Below the pieces are notes generated by a model. The model saw only the letters and a program-made list of their open reading frames with translations, searched no databases and was not told the origin of the DNA. Below, piece after piece: positions 45,941-54,051 of a stretch of DNA of 64,000 nucleotides; position 1 is the stretch's first letter; each line of letters opens with the position of its first letter. The position numbers were made by a program, and so were the translations under genes. This DNA is from Bradyrhizobium sp. SRL28. GTDB lineage: Bacteria; Pseudomonadota; Alphaproteobacteria; Rhizobiales; Xanthobacteraceae. The stretch lies in contig NZ_JAHEAG010000007.1 in NCBI RefSeq assembly GCF_018596315.1, positions 186,001 to 250,000 on the forward strand, read 5' to 3'.

Positions 45941-46639
45941 ATGCGACGGGCCGACCGGCTGTTCCAGATCATTCAGGTGCTTCGGCGCACAAGGAAGCCC
46001 ATGACGGCGGATGCCATTGCGGCCGAACTGGAGACGTCGAAGCGAACCATCTACCGCGATATAACGACCTTGATCGAGCAGCGGGTGCCGATCCGAGGCG
46101 AAGCCGGCGTGGGCTACATCCTGGAAAAAGGATTCGATCTGCCGCCCTTGATGCTCACGCCGGACGAAATCGAGGCCTGCGTGCTTGGTGCGCAATGGGT
46201 GGTCGGCCACGCCGATCCCGCGCTGGCGCGCGCCGCGCAGGACCTGATGGCGAAAGTCGCCGAAACCGTGCCGGAACGCCTGCGGCCGTTCGTGCTGGAG
46301 CCTGCCAGTCGCGCCCGGCGGGCATGGAACCGGGAGCCTGACCGTATCGACATGGTGCGGACACGGACGCAAATCCACGAGGGCAAGAAAATCACGCTGA
46401 ACTATCGCGATGAGCACGGCCGCGATAGCCAGCGCACCATCTGGCCGATCGCGGTCGGCTATCACGAGGCGGTGCGGATACTCGCGGCGTGGTGCGAGCT
46501 GCGCAAGGATTTCCGCAGTTTCCGCACCGACCGCGTTGTCGACGCGGTCTACCACGACGAAAAATATCCGGAACGGCGCGACCTCCTGCGGGCGAAATGG
46601 CGGCGCAGCCTGGTCTGGGAAGCGCCCAAGGATACCTGA
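45941..46639 (+). CDS. HTH-WYL (YafY-family) transcriptional regulator, module A
   Basis: 232 residues. The N-terminal DeoR-like HTH is RRADRLFQIIQVLRRTRKPM then TADAIAAELETSKRTIYRDI; the C-terminal WYL domain runs from about 130 (TQIHEGKKITLNYRDEHGRD and TIWPIAVGYHEAVRILAAWC). WYL domains sense small ligands or nucleic acids. It is paired with a GST-family gene and a repeated palindromic operator, the usual arrangement for rhizobial members of this group. It probably represses or activates the divergent small gene and GST. Confidence 0.9.
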   Translation: MRRADRLFQIIQVLRRTRKPMTADAIAAELETSKRTIYRDITTLIEQRVPIRGEAGVGYILEKGFDLPPLMLTPDEIEACVLGAQWVVGHADPALARAAQDLMAKVAETVPERLRPFVLEPASRARRAWNREPDRIDMVRTRTQIHEGKKITLNYRDEHGRDSQRTIWPIAVGYHEAVRILAAWCELRKDFRSFRTDRVVDAVYHDEKYPERRDLLRAKWRRSLVWEAPKDT

Positions 46640-46690
46640 TTGTTCTGCGCCCCCTCTCGCGCAGCCCCGCTTTCCCGGCTAAACGACCCC

Positions 46691-47005
46691 ATGGATAACC
46701 CGACCACCGGTCACGAGAGTCCCTGCCAGGCCTGCGGCGCCTGCTGCAGCTACTCGCAGAACTGGCCGCGTTTCACTATCGAGGACGATGCGGCGCTCGA
46801 CCTGATCCCGGAAAGATTCGTCAACGAAAGACTGTCGGGAATGCGCTGCGACGGCGACCGATGTTCGGCGCTCTCAGGCGAGGTCGGCGAGGCGACGTCG
46901 TGCCTGATCTATACGGTGCGGCCCGAAGTGTGCCGCACCTGCATGCCCGGCGATATCGAATGCGCAATGGCGCGAAAGCGGCACGGATTGCCGGTGCTAG
47001 CGTGA
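46691..47005 (+). CDS. YkgJ-family cysteine-cluster protein
   Basis: 104 residues with a conserved Cys pattern: SPCQACGACCSYSQNWPRFT at 10-29, then CDGDRCSAL, SCLIYTVRPEVCRTCMPGDI and EC. The CxxCxxCC plus later cysteines define the YkgJ/UPF0153 metal-binding family, probably binding zinc or an Fe-S cluster. I start it at the ATG at 46691; the frame is open to 46640 (TTG). The role is unknown. It follows the WYL regulator after 51 bp. Confidence 0.82.
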   Translation: MDNPTTGHESPCQACGACCSYSQNWPRFTIEDDAALDLIPERFVNERLSGMRCDGDRCSALSGEVGEATSCLIYTVRPEVCRTCMPGDIECAMARKRHGLPVLA

Positions 47006-47008
47006 GCG

Positions 47009-47094
47009 GTAGCCCGGATGTAGCGAAGCGCAATCCGGGAACTTCAGCCGGTTGCGGGAGAGCCCCGGGTTACGCTGCGCTTCACCCGGGCTAC
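47009..47094. repeat. Palindromic repeat, type GTAGCCCGGATGTAGCGAAGC
   Basis: GTAGCCCGGATGTAGCGAAG on the left mirrors GCGCTTCACCCGGGCTAC on the right, with CAATCCGGGA / AGCCCCGGGTT nested. It occupies almost the whole gap between two convergent genes. Confidence 0.85.
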
Positions 47095-47104
47095 GATGGC
47101 TGCG

Positions 47105-47509
47105 TTACGCCGTCACCGCTTCGGCAAAATCTTCGTCGTCGATCTCGTCATCGATCGGCTTGAAGGTCGAGAGCGGCTTGGTCGAAAGCGTGATCGGCTT
47201 GCGGCCGCCGTGAGATGACGACGAAGCGGCCCGCGCGGCGGGTTCGCGCGACAGCGCATAGAGCGTGGAACCGACCCGGCCGCCGAAATGGATCAGCTCA
47301 CGTTCGGTGCAGCTTGCTGCAATCGCAACGGCCAGCGCGTGCAGGTGGCTGCGCCGGTAGCAGAATAGCGCCAGCATGGCGCGGACGTCGGACGAAACGC
47401 TGTCCACCAGCAGCGGCAGGCCGTTGGCATTGGCGCGATACATCTCGCCAAGTAGCTCGTCCCGGACCGGACAGAAATCGTTCTCGAAGGCGTCGCGGCT
47501 TGAAAACAT
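47105..47509 (-). CDS. Hypothetical protein
   Basis: 134 residues from the ATG at 47509, preceded by AAAGGGAGA. It has a helical N-terminal half (MFSSRDAFENDFCPVRDELL, then VSSDVRAMLALFCYRRSHLH) and a polar tail (KPLSTFKPIDDEIDDEDFAE). No signal peptide or membrane segment. A GGAAC-N15-GGTT on the minus strand at 47584-47561 is a slightly short EcfG-type promoter candidate. I do not recognise the family beyond similarity to short Bradyrhizobium proteins. Function unknown. Confidence 0.6.
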   Translation of the reverse strand: MFSSRDAFENDFCPVRDELLGEMYRANANGLPLLVDSVSSDVRAMLALFCYRRSHLHALAVAIAASCTERELIHFGGRVGSTLYALSREPAARAASSSSHGGRKPITLSTKPLSTFKPIDDEIDDEDFAEAVTA

Positions 47510-47706
47510 TGCGGGTTCTCCCTTTGCGGAAGATGCAGTGCAATACTCTAATGAAAGGTTAACCACGCGCATCAGTAGTGTTCCGGGGGACTTGCTCAGT
47601 CACGACTGAGTTAGAATCGCAACATGATTCGCGCGAGAAGCGGATGCGCGCCTTCCGATACCGGAGCAGGATTGAAACAAACAGGCCGAGGCCGCCGGCT
47701 GCGGGA

Positions 47707-48114
47707 TCAGTTCGCCGCCATGAAAATCGCCAGGCCGAAACCGGTGAGATGGTGCAGCGCCTGATCGACGCCGATCAGCGTCCAGAACCACGGATGCTCG
47801 TTCTCCAGCGTCACGCCGTACCGGGAAGCGATGATCCCCTTGACACGGTCGACGGTGATGTGAATGGCGAAGTCGATGAAGGAGACGAACCAGAATCGCG
47901 GCGCGACGATCAGGATCAGCGCCAGCGATACCGCGAGGTGCACGAGGCAATGCGCCAATAGCGGCAAGGCCCAGCCGGTCTTTTGATCCTTGCCGATCGC
48001 CATCCAGGAATTTTGCAGCATGAAGTCGGCTATGACGTGCTTCACGGTCAGAAGCAGCATCCATCCTATCAGTGCACCTACCGGGACCGCGGACGACATC
48101 GAAGGAAACAACAA
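47707..48114 (-). CDS. DUF3307 membrane protein
   Basis: 135 residues with four hydrophobic spans: ALIGWMLLLTVKHVIADFML, LLAHCLVHLAVSLALILIVA, FVSFIDFAIHITVDRVKGII and LTGFGLAIFMA. The pattern KHVIADFMLQ...HCxVH...DxxIHxxxDRxKG...FWxLxGxDQxLHHLT is DUF3307. Conserved His and Asp residues within membranes hint at a metal site. Function is not established. Single gene. Confidence 0.85.
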   Translation of the reverse strand: MLFPSMSSAVPVGALIGWMLLLTVKHVIADFMLQNSWMAIGKDQKTGWALPLLAHCLVHLAVSLALILIVAPRFWFVSFIDFAIHITVDRVKGIIASRYGVTLENEHPWFWTLIGVDQALHHLTGFGLAIFMAAN

Positions 48115-48479
48115 AGCTGACGCCCTTTGCTGGGACTGGAGAGGTGGCGAAAAACCGGGACCTAGGCTGTCAGCGCAATGTTGTTGTCAAACCCGGACTA
48201 TTCGAACGTTGCCTTTATTTATGACACCTCCTGCGCCGGAATGCACCTGTGGGTAGTCTGAAAATCGCACGGTGTGGCGGAACTGCGATACTGTGGCACG
48301 GGCGCGCAGCGTGGCCTGCAGGGTAAGGTTACCGGTCGGCGCGGTTTGCAATCCCATAGGAGCGGGCTATCATTTGGCCGGCGGGCAAAATTATCGTTCT
48401 TTTCTAGGTATTTACGAATTTGTTCGGACGGCCTGCGGCCTACTCGGCGGCGACGCGTCCCTGATCTCGGGTACGAGCC
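48115..48479. other. Intergenic region without a recognisable gene
   Basis: This 365-bp divergent gap should hold the promoters of the DUF3307 and TAXI genes. Open frames here are short and have no codon bias or family likeness. No RNA gene or repeat stands out; the last 60 bp are AT-rich (TTATCGTTCTTTTCTAGGTA) and may hold the TAXI promoter. Confidence 0.5.
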
Positions 48480-49880
48480 ATGAGTGCTGAAGCCCCAACG
48501 CCGCATCCGGAAATGCCGCGTCGCCGTTCGCGGGTCGTCAAGAGCAACGGGACCCAGATCCTGCTGTTTTCCATCCTGACCCTGATCCTGACCGCCGCCG
48601 TGGTGTGGGGTGGCCGGACCTGGCTGCGCAATTCGGAGACACTGGTGTTTGCCGTCGGCGAACCCAACGGCCCCGAGGCGCGCTTCGCCGCCCGGCTGGC
48701 GACGGTGCTGAAGAATAATTCCTCGCGGCTGCGGCTCAAGATCGTGCCCAACGGCGACAATGCAAAGGCGTTGTCACAGTTCGACCGCAAGGAAGCCAAT
48801 CTTGCGATATTGCGCACCGACGCCAGGATACCGCCCCGCGCCCGCGCGCTGGCGATCCTCGAACACGACCTGCTTCTGCTGATCAGCCCGACCGGCAAGA
48901 AAATCAAAACCATCGCGGAGCTGAAGAAAAAGAAGATCGCGGTCATCGCCGACGGCGAGAGCGGGGCTGCGCTGGTGCGCAATATTCTCGAACTCTCCGA
49001 CACGCCGGATGCTGGGGCGCGGGTCCAGCTGGCGCCGCCGGGCGCGACCTTCGACCAACTGTTCGCCGCAGGCTTCGGCGCCGTAGTCAAGATCGCGCAC
49101 GCCTCCCAGATCGTGAAGGACAAGAGCTACGAGCAATATACCAGGCGCGGCGGCTTCACCCTGAACGCGATCGACTCGGCGAAAGCGATCGCCAGAAAAT
49201 ACCCGGCGATATCAGAGGAAACGGTGGCAACCGGAATGCTGTCCGCCTCGCCTGCTGTCCCTGCGGAAGACGTCGACACGGTCGGGCTCGAATGGCTGTT
49301 GGTCGCCCAATCCAAGCTTTCGACCACGACCGTGGGCGACCTTGCGCGGATCATCTACGAGAACAAGGCCGAGCTCTCGCTCACCGACGGCTTCGCCTCC
49401 AAGATCGAGCCGGCGGCGACCGACAAGGATGCCTTCATCGTGGCGCACCCCGGCGCTGCCGAATACATCAACGACGAAACCAAGTCCTTTGTCGAGCGCT
49501 ACAGCGATTTGATGTATGTTGCGCTCGCCGCGCTCAGCATCATCGGCACGATCTTTGCCGCCATCTACGCCAAGGTCACCCGAGTCGCGCCGGAGAAGGC
49601 CAGCCAGCTCGCGACCGCCATTCTCGATATCGGCGAGCGCATGGAACACGCCAAATCGCTGGACGCCCTCGACGAACTGCAGGACGAGTTGGAAACGATC
49701 CTGCGCGGCGTGGTGATAGGCTTGCGCGACGGCACCATTTCCAGCGACGGACTGGACACCTTCAAGCTCGGCTATGAATTCGTGCGCGACGAGATCGGTT
49801 TGCGCCGCGAACATATCAAGCGGCACCCGCCGCTCGGGGATGACAAGGTGGTAGCCGTGAAGACCGCGCAGAGCGCGTAA
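48480..49880 (+). CDS. Membrane-anchored TAXI-family solute-binding protein
   Basis: 466 residues. A first hydrophobic span (about 28-46, LLFSILTLILTAAVVWGG) anchors a TAXI-type periplasmic binding domain (about 55-330: FAVGEPNGPEARFAARLATV, LVPNGDNAKAL-like region, VIADGESGAALVRNILELSD and EWLLVAQSKLSTTTVGDLAR). A second span (about 344-363, LMYVALAALSIIGTIFAAIY) is followed by about 100 helical residues (ERMEHAKSLDALDELQDELE). Ordinary TAXI proteins are soluble or lipid-anchored and sit beside TRAP permeases; no permease lies here. The cytoplasmic tail suggests a signalling or scaffold role, which is inference. Confidence 0.82.
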   Translation: MSAEAPTPHPEMPRRRSRVVKSNGTQILLFSILTLILTAAVVWGGRTWLRNSETLVFAVGEPNGPEARFAARLATVLKNNSSRLRLKIVPNGDNAKALSQFDRKEANLAILRTDARIPPRARALAILEHDLLLLISPTGKKIKTIAELKKKKIAVIADGESGAALVRNILELSDTPDAGARVQLAPPGATFDQLFAAGFGAVVKIAHASQIVKDKSYEQYTRRGGFTLNAIDSAKAIARKYPAISEETVATGMLSASPAVPAEDVDTVGLEWLLVAQSKLSTTTVGDLARIIYENKAELSLTDGFASKIEPAATDKDAFIVAHPGAAEYINDETKSFVERYSDLMYVALAALSIIGTIFAAIYAKVTRVAPEKASQLATAILDIGERMEHAKSLDALDELQDELETILRGVVIGLRDGTISSDGLDTFKLGYEFVRDEIGLRREHIKRHPPLGDDKVVAVKTAQSA

Positions 49881-49902
49881 AATCCGACTGTTCAGGCACG
49901 GT

Positions 49903-49985
49903 GTAGGGTGGGCAAAGCGAAGCGTGCCCACCACAACACGCACGACCCGCGGAATGGTGGGCACGCTGCGCTTTGCCCACCCTAC
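49903..49985. repeat. Palindromic repeat, type GTAGGGTGGGCAAAGCG (copy 3)
   Basis: GTAGGGTGGGCAAAGCGAAG mirrors GCGCTTTGCCCACCCTAC across an 83-bp unit between the convergent TAXI and DUF6537 genes. CGTGCCCACCA / TGGTGGGCACG arms are nested. Same family as 31932 and 42380. Confidence 0.88.
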
Positions 49986-50009
49986 GCATTTCGGCCAAGC
50001 ACCATGGCA

Positions 50010-50885
50010 TCAGGCCGCGTTCGAGCCGGCGGGCGCCCGCGCCCGGATTTCGGCGATCCTGCGCTTAAGTGCCGCCTGCCGCGGGTCCGGCATCGCGGCT
50101 GCGCGCGCCTCGGTCACCGCACTCCCCAGATCAGGCAGCGCCAGCACGCCATCGAAGGTCGGCTTGACCAGGCCGTCGATGATCGCATTCCAGTCCGCCA
50201 GGCCCTGACGATAGACGTCGCCATAGCCCTCGATCATGGTCGCGGTCTGCACGATCGCGGACGCAGCCGCGGGCTGCTTGGTCAGGCTGCGGTCGATCAT
50301 ATGCAGCCAGCGTTCGACCCAGACCCGCTCCTTGGCATAACGCACCGAAAACAGCCGCCATCGCCGCAGTCCCGCCTCCATCTTGAGGCGGCGGACGCCG
50401 AACCGGCTTGCCGTGCTGAAGCGGATGGAGACCCGCTTGTTCGACCAGCCTGCCCAATCGAGCGCATCGAGCACATACTCGGAGATGACAGCGGGAAGCG
50501 CGCCGATCAATTCCTCAATCCTGAACTTCCTGATATCGACGGCAGGCTTGGCAGGCTTGCCTGACGCCTGATTCAGTTCGGCAAGCTTCAATTGCGCGAT
50601 CCGGATCGGATCTTCATAGGCCATGCGCACCGCCATCAGCCGCGCAATGTCGGCAAGCATGGCGTCGTCGACGCCTTGTTTGCCGACGAACCGCCGCAGC
50701 CGGTGAACGTAAAGTTCGGCGTAGCTTGTTCCTTGATAGTCGATCAGCAGATGGATGGCGTCGCTCGCCGCCGCCATGACCGCCGCCGGCAGCCCTTCGG
50801 GCAGGAACGGCGGCGTGTCGTCATCCTCGCCGATGAAATCCGCGAACAGATAACGCAACGACGACAGGATACCGCGGTCTGACAC
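50010..50885 (-). CDS. Stand-alone DUF6537-like protein (relative of indolepyruvate oxidoreductase C-terminus)
   Basis: 291 residues. The order of motifs matches the DUF6537 region at the end of indolepyruvate ferredoxin oxidoreductases: LIDYQGTSYAELYVHRLRRF near residue 47, LMAVRMAYEDPIRIAQLKLA near 83, VDIRKFRIEELIGALPAVIS, LKMEAGLRRWRLFSVRYAKE, and IEGYGDVYRQGLADWNAIID near 220. No thiamine, Fe-S or CoA-binding domain is present, so it is not an oxidoreductase by itself. The start is a GTG at 50885 with AGGGA directly abutting it, so the true start is uncertain. It lies 19 bp after a membrane cNMP-binding gene and is probably co-transcribed with it. Confidence 0.72.
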   Translation of the reverse strand: MSDRGILSSLRYLFADFIGEDDDTPPFLPEGLPAAVMAAASDAIHLLIDYQGTSYAELYVHRLRRFVGKQGVDDAMLADIARLMAVRMAYEDPIRIAQLKLAELNQASGKPAKPAVDIRKFRIEELIGALPAVISEYVLDALDWAGWSNKRVSIRFSTASRFGVRRLKMEAGLRRWRLFSVRYAKERVWVERWLHMIDRSLTKQPAAASAIVQTATMIEGYGDVYRQGLADWNAIIDGLVKPTFDGVLALPDLGSAVTEARAAAMPDPRQAALKRRIAEIRARAPAGSNAA

Positions 50886-50904
50886 TCCCTTGGGCTCCCG
50901 GCCT

Positions 50905-51570
50905 CTATGCGGGCTTCGGCGCTGCGGCGGACGCCGTTTGCTGGTTCAACTGCTGCTGCAGCGTCTCGAGGTTCTGAAACAGCCGGGCGCTGGCCAGGCG
51001 AAGGAAATAGAAGCCGAAAGCCGGGTTCTGCACATAGAGCTCCTCGACCTTGGTGTAGCTGACGCTCAGGACGAGACCGGCTTCCACGCATTCCAGCGTC
51101 TGGGTTCGCATGTTCGACGGCGACAGCATGCCGAGTTCACCGACGATGGCGCCGACCGGCAGCACGATTCCCGACTCGACCAGCTTGAACTTGCCGCTGA
51201 CGATATAGAGCATGTCCTCGGCTTTTTCGTCCTTGTAGAACAGAATCTCGCCGGCTGTGCATTGACGCTCGGTCATGAACGGCTTCAGCCATTCCATCGA
51301 GAGATCGCTGTTGACGGATTTCTTCACGTCGCGCACCAACTGCAGCATCTGATGCAGGCGGTAGGAGTTGACCAGCAGCATGAGCACCTGCACCACCATA
51401 ACCAGATAGTTGCGAGCCGGGATCGCGGTGATGATCAGGATGACGTTGGCGAGAATGCCGAAGACCCGCAACGGGATCATGGTCTTCATCGTGGTGGTGG
51501 CGACCACGAAGATGGTCGCGAACAGCGCGCCGGCGGTTCCTGCGTGTTGTGCCAGATGAGACGTATCCAT
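50905..51570 (-). CDS. Membrane protein with cyclic-nucleotide-binding domain
   Basis: 221 residues. The N-terminal part (about 10-70) has two or three hydrophobic spans (AGALFATIFVVATTTMKTMI, PLRVFGILANVILIITAIPA, YLVMVVQVLMLLVNSY). The C-terminal part (about 90-200) is a cNMP-binding fold: CTAGEILFYKDEKAEDMLYI, VSGKFKLVESGIVLPVGAIV, GELGMLSPSNMRTQTLECVE. No C-terminal DNA-binding helix-turn-helix follows, so it is not a Crp/Fnr factor. The layout recalls Popeye-domain proteins. It precedes the DUF6537 gene in one unit. Ligand and output are unknown. Confidence 0.82.
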   Translation of the reverse strand: MDTSHLAQHAGTAGALFATIFVVATTTMKTMIPLRVFGILANVILIITAIPARNYLVMVVQVLMLLVNSYRLHQMLQLVRDVKKSVNSDLSMEWLKPFMTERQCTAGEILFYKDEKAEDMLYIVSGKFKLVESGIVLPVGAIVGELGMLSPSNMRTQTLECVEAGLVLSVSYTKVEELYVQNPAFGFYFLRLASARLFQNLETLQQQLNQQTASAAAPKPA

Positions 51571-51765
51571 TGGAGGCCAACCAATATCTAAACGTGTGCG
51601 TTTTCACGATTCTTCGCGGTGCCCGCTATCGTAATGTCCGCGGGGCCATTTTGATATACGAGGAAAGAACGACGATTTGTCGGGATTCTCACCATTCCCA
51701 AGTAAAATTCAGCCTCGCCCCGACGCCCGGCTGTGGCCGGACCGGTGGCCCCGGGACGCGTGGCG

Positions 51766-51800
51766 CTGCGTGAAGGCCGTAGTTGACGGCCTTCACGCAG
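51766..51800. other. Long perfect hairpin in a divergent intergenic region
   Basis: CTGCGTGAAGGCCGT and ACGGCCTTCACGCAG are exact 15-base complements around AGTTG. No T-run follows on either side and no gene ends here, so it is not an obvious terminator. The remainder of the 470-bp gap (51571-52042) holds a degenerate intergenic repeat and no gene. Confidence 0.65.
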
Positions 51801-51913
51801 GCAGGCACTTTGCTGGAATGGGTCACGCTTGCGGCTTGACCGTTATCCAGCTTTTGTCGCACCCATCAGGCCCCTCGTCATCCGATGTCCAAGCGGCTCG
51901 TTCTCTCGGCACT

Positions 51914-52024
51914 GGGAGCGAGGCGACGAAGCAATCCATTCTTTCTCCGAGCGGCAAGATGGACTGCTTCGCGGAGCCTGTCATCGGGCGGGCATTCGCC
52001 CGGCCCGGTGGCTCGCAATGACGG
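51914..52024. repeat. Degenerate repeat related to CGTCATTGCGAGGAGCGAAGC
   Basis: GGGAGCGAGGCGACGAAGCA then ATCCATT...ATGGACTGCTTCG and GGCTCGCAATGACGG show the same outline as 42506-42591, but with an extra GGGCGGGCATTCGCCCGGCC hairpin near the right end. It lies directly upstream of the enoyl-CoA hydratase gene. Confidence 0.65.
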
Positions 52025-52042
52025 CTAACAATGGAGAAAATA

Positions 52043-52828
52043 ATGCGTGAAGCAGCCGAAGCGGCGAGCGCGCCCATACTCGAGATCAGCGGGGCGCGCG
52101 CCACCATTCGCCTCAACCGGCCGAAACATCTGAACCGGCTGCAGAGCGAGGATCTCGGCGATCTCACCAAACTGTTCGACCGGATCGAGGCCGATCCGGC
52201 GATCCGCGTGCTGGTGCTGACCGGCACCGGCCGCGCCTTCAGCGCCGGCTACGATCTCAATTCGGTGGCCGACCGCGCCGGCAGCGCGAAGGAACAGCCG
52301 AGCGCGGGATCGGCGTTCGAAGCGGTGGTCGACCGCCTGGAGGACCTCGGCGTGCCGACGATCTGCCGGCTCAATGGCGGCGTCTATGGCGGCTCGACCG
52401 ACCTCGCGCTGGCCTGCGACTTCCGCATCGGCGTCGACACGGCTGAAATGTTCATGCCGGCGGCGCGGCTCGGCCTGCACTATTACAAGAGCGGCATCGC
52501 CCGCTATGTGTCGCGGCTCGGTGTCGACAACGCAAAAATGCTGTTTCTCACCGCGCAGAAAATCAGCGCACCGGAAATGCTGCGGATCGGCTACCTCACC
52601 GCCATGGTGCCTTGGGAAGCGCTCGACGAGGAAGTCGACCGCCTTGCCACCATACTGGCCGGCAACGCGCCGCTTGCGATGCGCGGCATGAAGCGCGCCA
52701 TCAACGAATTCGCCCGCGGCAAATTCGATGAAGAAGCCGCAGATCTCCGCCATCGCGAGAGCATGCGTAGCGCCGAGATCAAGGAAGGCATCAAAGCGTT
52801 TGCCGAGAAGCGTCCACCGAAATTCTGA
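52043..52828 (+). CDS. Enoyl-CoA hydratase/isomerase family protein
   Basis: 261-residue crotonase. The oxyanion-hole segments are GRAFSAGYDLNSVADRAGSA near residue 58 and RLNGGVYGGSTDLALACDFR near 105. The usual catalytic glutamate positions read STDLAL and ARLGLHYYKSG, so both canonical glutamates are missing; it may be a non-hydratase member. I start it at 52043 because GGAG lies 6 bases upstream; an ATG at 52031 precedes that site. No operon partner. Substrate unknown. Confidence 0.85.
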   Translation: MREAAEAASAPILEISGARATIRLNRPKHLNRLQSEDLGDLTKLFDRIEADPAIRVLVLTGTGRAFSAGYDLNSVADRAGSAKEQPSAGSAFEAVVDRLEDLGVPTICRLNGGVYGGSTDLALACDFRIGVDTAEMFMPAARLGLHYYKSGIARYVSRLGVDNAKMLFLTAQKISAPEMLRIGYLTAMVPWEALDEEVDRLATILAGNAPLAMRGMKRAINEFARGKFDEEAADLRHRESMRSAEIKEGIKAFAEKRPPKF

Positions 52829-52858
52829 GAAGCCAAATTCCGAGGAGCCAAGGAAAAC

Positions 52859-53293
52859 TCAGGCTCGCCTCGTCCGCATCGCCCGGACCTGCTTGATATC
52901 AGGGTCCCGCGCAAGCGCCTGGTAGCGCTTGCTGTCGATCGCATAGATCGCGACGCGCCCCTCGGCATCGGCATGCACGCCCCAGCCGAAGCGCTTGCCA
53001 AGCCCCGATGCTCTCAGACACGCCTGCCCCTTGGAGAAGAATTCGTCGCGGGCGAGGCTTCGCTCCTTCTTCGTCGCCTTCGCATCGAGCTGCCGGCCCT
53101 GGGTGGAGGTCGCGAATATCACGTCGTCGGACGTGTACGTGTAGGGTGCTTTCGCAATCATCTTGTATTGCAGACCGGCTACCGTCGGATTCCCCGCGCG
53201 GGGCGGCGGCTCCTCGCCGACGCGCGCGGGACAATCCTCCGCGACCTGGATGAAGGTGTCGAAGCAGTTGGTCGTGTGAACTGTCTTTGCCAT
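52859..53293 (-). CDS. DUF6157 family protein
   Basis: 144 residues from the ATG at 53293: MAKTVHTTNCFDTFIQVAED then CPARVGEEPPPRAGNPTVAG, YTYTSDDVIFATSTQGRQLD, FFSKGQACLRASGLGKRFGW and GVHADAEGRVAIYAI. This N-x-FDTFI-VAEDCP...FFSKGQxCxRAS-L-KR-G-G-H pattern is DUF6157, a small cytoplasmic family of unknown function common beside HTH-WYL regulators. It follows the GST gene by 25 bp and belongs to module B. Confidence 0.87.
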   Translation of the reverse strand: MAKTVHTTNCFDTFIQVAEDCPARVGEEPPPRAGNPTVAGLQYKMIAKAPYTYTSDDVIFATSTQGRQLDAKATKKERSLARDEFFSKGQACLRASGLGKRFGWGVHADAEGRVAIYAIDSKRYQALARDPDIKQVRAMRTRRA

Positions 53294-53318
53294 CCAGCAA
53301 TCCAATTCTCGTGGTGCC

Positions 53319-53963
53319 TCACCCGCCGCAGGCTGTGGCGTGCTGGGCCGCCATTTCGTCATCAGCAGCGTTGATCCGCTGAAAGGCGGGCCGCGACGTG
53401 ATGCGCTCGGCATAGGCGGTGAATACGTCCTTTCGCGGAACGAGGCCAAACATCATCGTCCAACTGAACGCCACGCCCCAGAGAATGTCGGCTGCCGTCA
53501 TACGCTCTCCGAGCAGATAGGGTCCCCTGGAAAGCTGCGCCTCCAATGCACCAAGCATGGAGTCGTAATCGGAATATGGCGAATGCGCCGGCGGCGCCGG
53601 CTCGCGCTTCATGAACTGGTCGATCAGGGCAGGCTCGAAGGACGAACCGTAATAGGCGATCCAGCGCAGATAGGGACCTCGGCAGGGATCGTCGAGCGCG
53701 GGTGTCAGCCCGGCTCCCGGAAACAGGTCGGCGAGATAGATGTAGATGGCCACCTGTTCGGTCACCAGCGCCTCGCCGTGGCGAATCACCGGCACCTTGC
53801 CCAGCGGATTGACAGCGAGATAGGCCGGCTCGCGCTGCTCGCCCGCCTTCATGTTCAGGACATGGAGATCATAGGGGGCTCCCAGTTCCTCCAGCAGCAC
53901 CCGCGTGCCCGTCGCGCGGGTCTGCGGCGAATAATAAAGCGTGATGCGGTCCTTGCTGGTCAT
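53319..53963 (-). CDS. Glutathione S-transferase family protein (module B)
   Basis: 214 residues. The N-terminal thioredoxin half shows ITLYYSPQTRATGTRVLLEE, NPLGKVPVIRHGEALVTEQV with the cis-proline (KVPVI) and a Glu in TEQVAIYIYLADLFP; the helical C-terminal half has GPYLLGERMTAADILWGVAF. GGAG lies 7 bases before the ATG at 53963. A perfect 31-bp inverted repeat separates it from the divergent HTH-WYL regulator. With the DUF6157 gene it forms a two-gene unit, probably for an electrophile or xenobiotic response; the substrate is unknown. Confidence 0.9.
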   Translation of the reverse strand: MTSKDRITLYYSPQTRATGTRVLLEELGAPYDLHVLNMKAGEQREPAYLAVNPLGKVPVIRHGEALVTEQVAIYIYLADLFPGAGLTPALDDPCRGPYLRWIAYYGSSFEPALIDQFMKREPAPPAHSPYSDYDSMLGALEAQLSRGPYLLGERMTAADILWGVAFSWTMMFGLVPRKDVFTAYAERITSRPAFQRINAADDEMAAQHATACGG

Positions 53964-54010
53964 TGGCAGTCTCCATTGGGCCCTCGCGGGCAACGGACCC
54001 TGTATGCCCG

Positions 54011-54041
54011 ACCATACCTGACATCCTGTGTCAGGTATGGT
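54011..54041. promoter_or_regulatory. WYL-regulator operator: perfect inverted repeat (module B)
   Basis: ACCATACCTGACA-TCCTG-TGTCAGGTATGGT: 13-base perfect arms around 5 bases, midway between the divergent GST and regulator genes and only 10 bp before the regulator's ATG. It is the strongest operator symmetry in the window. Confidence 0.8.
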
Positions 54042-54051
54042 TTAAGGGATC

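Noticed and set aside
51766..51800. Intrinsic terminator call for the 15-bp hairpin
   Set aside because: No T-run on either strand and no gene ends nearby, so it was listed only as a hairpin.
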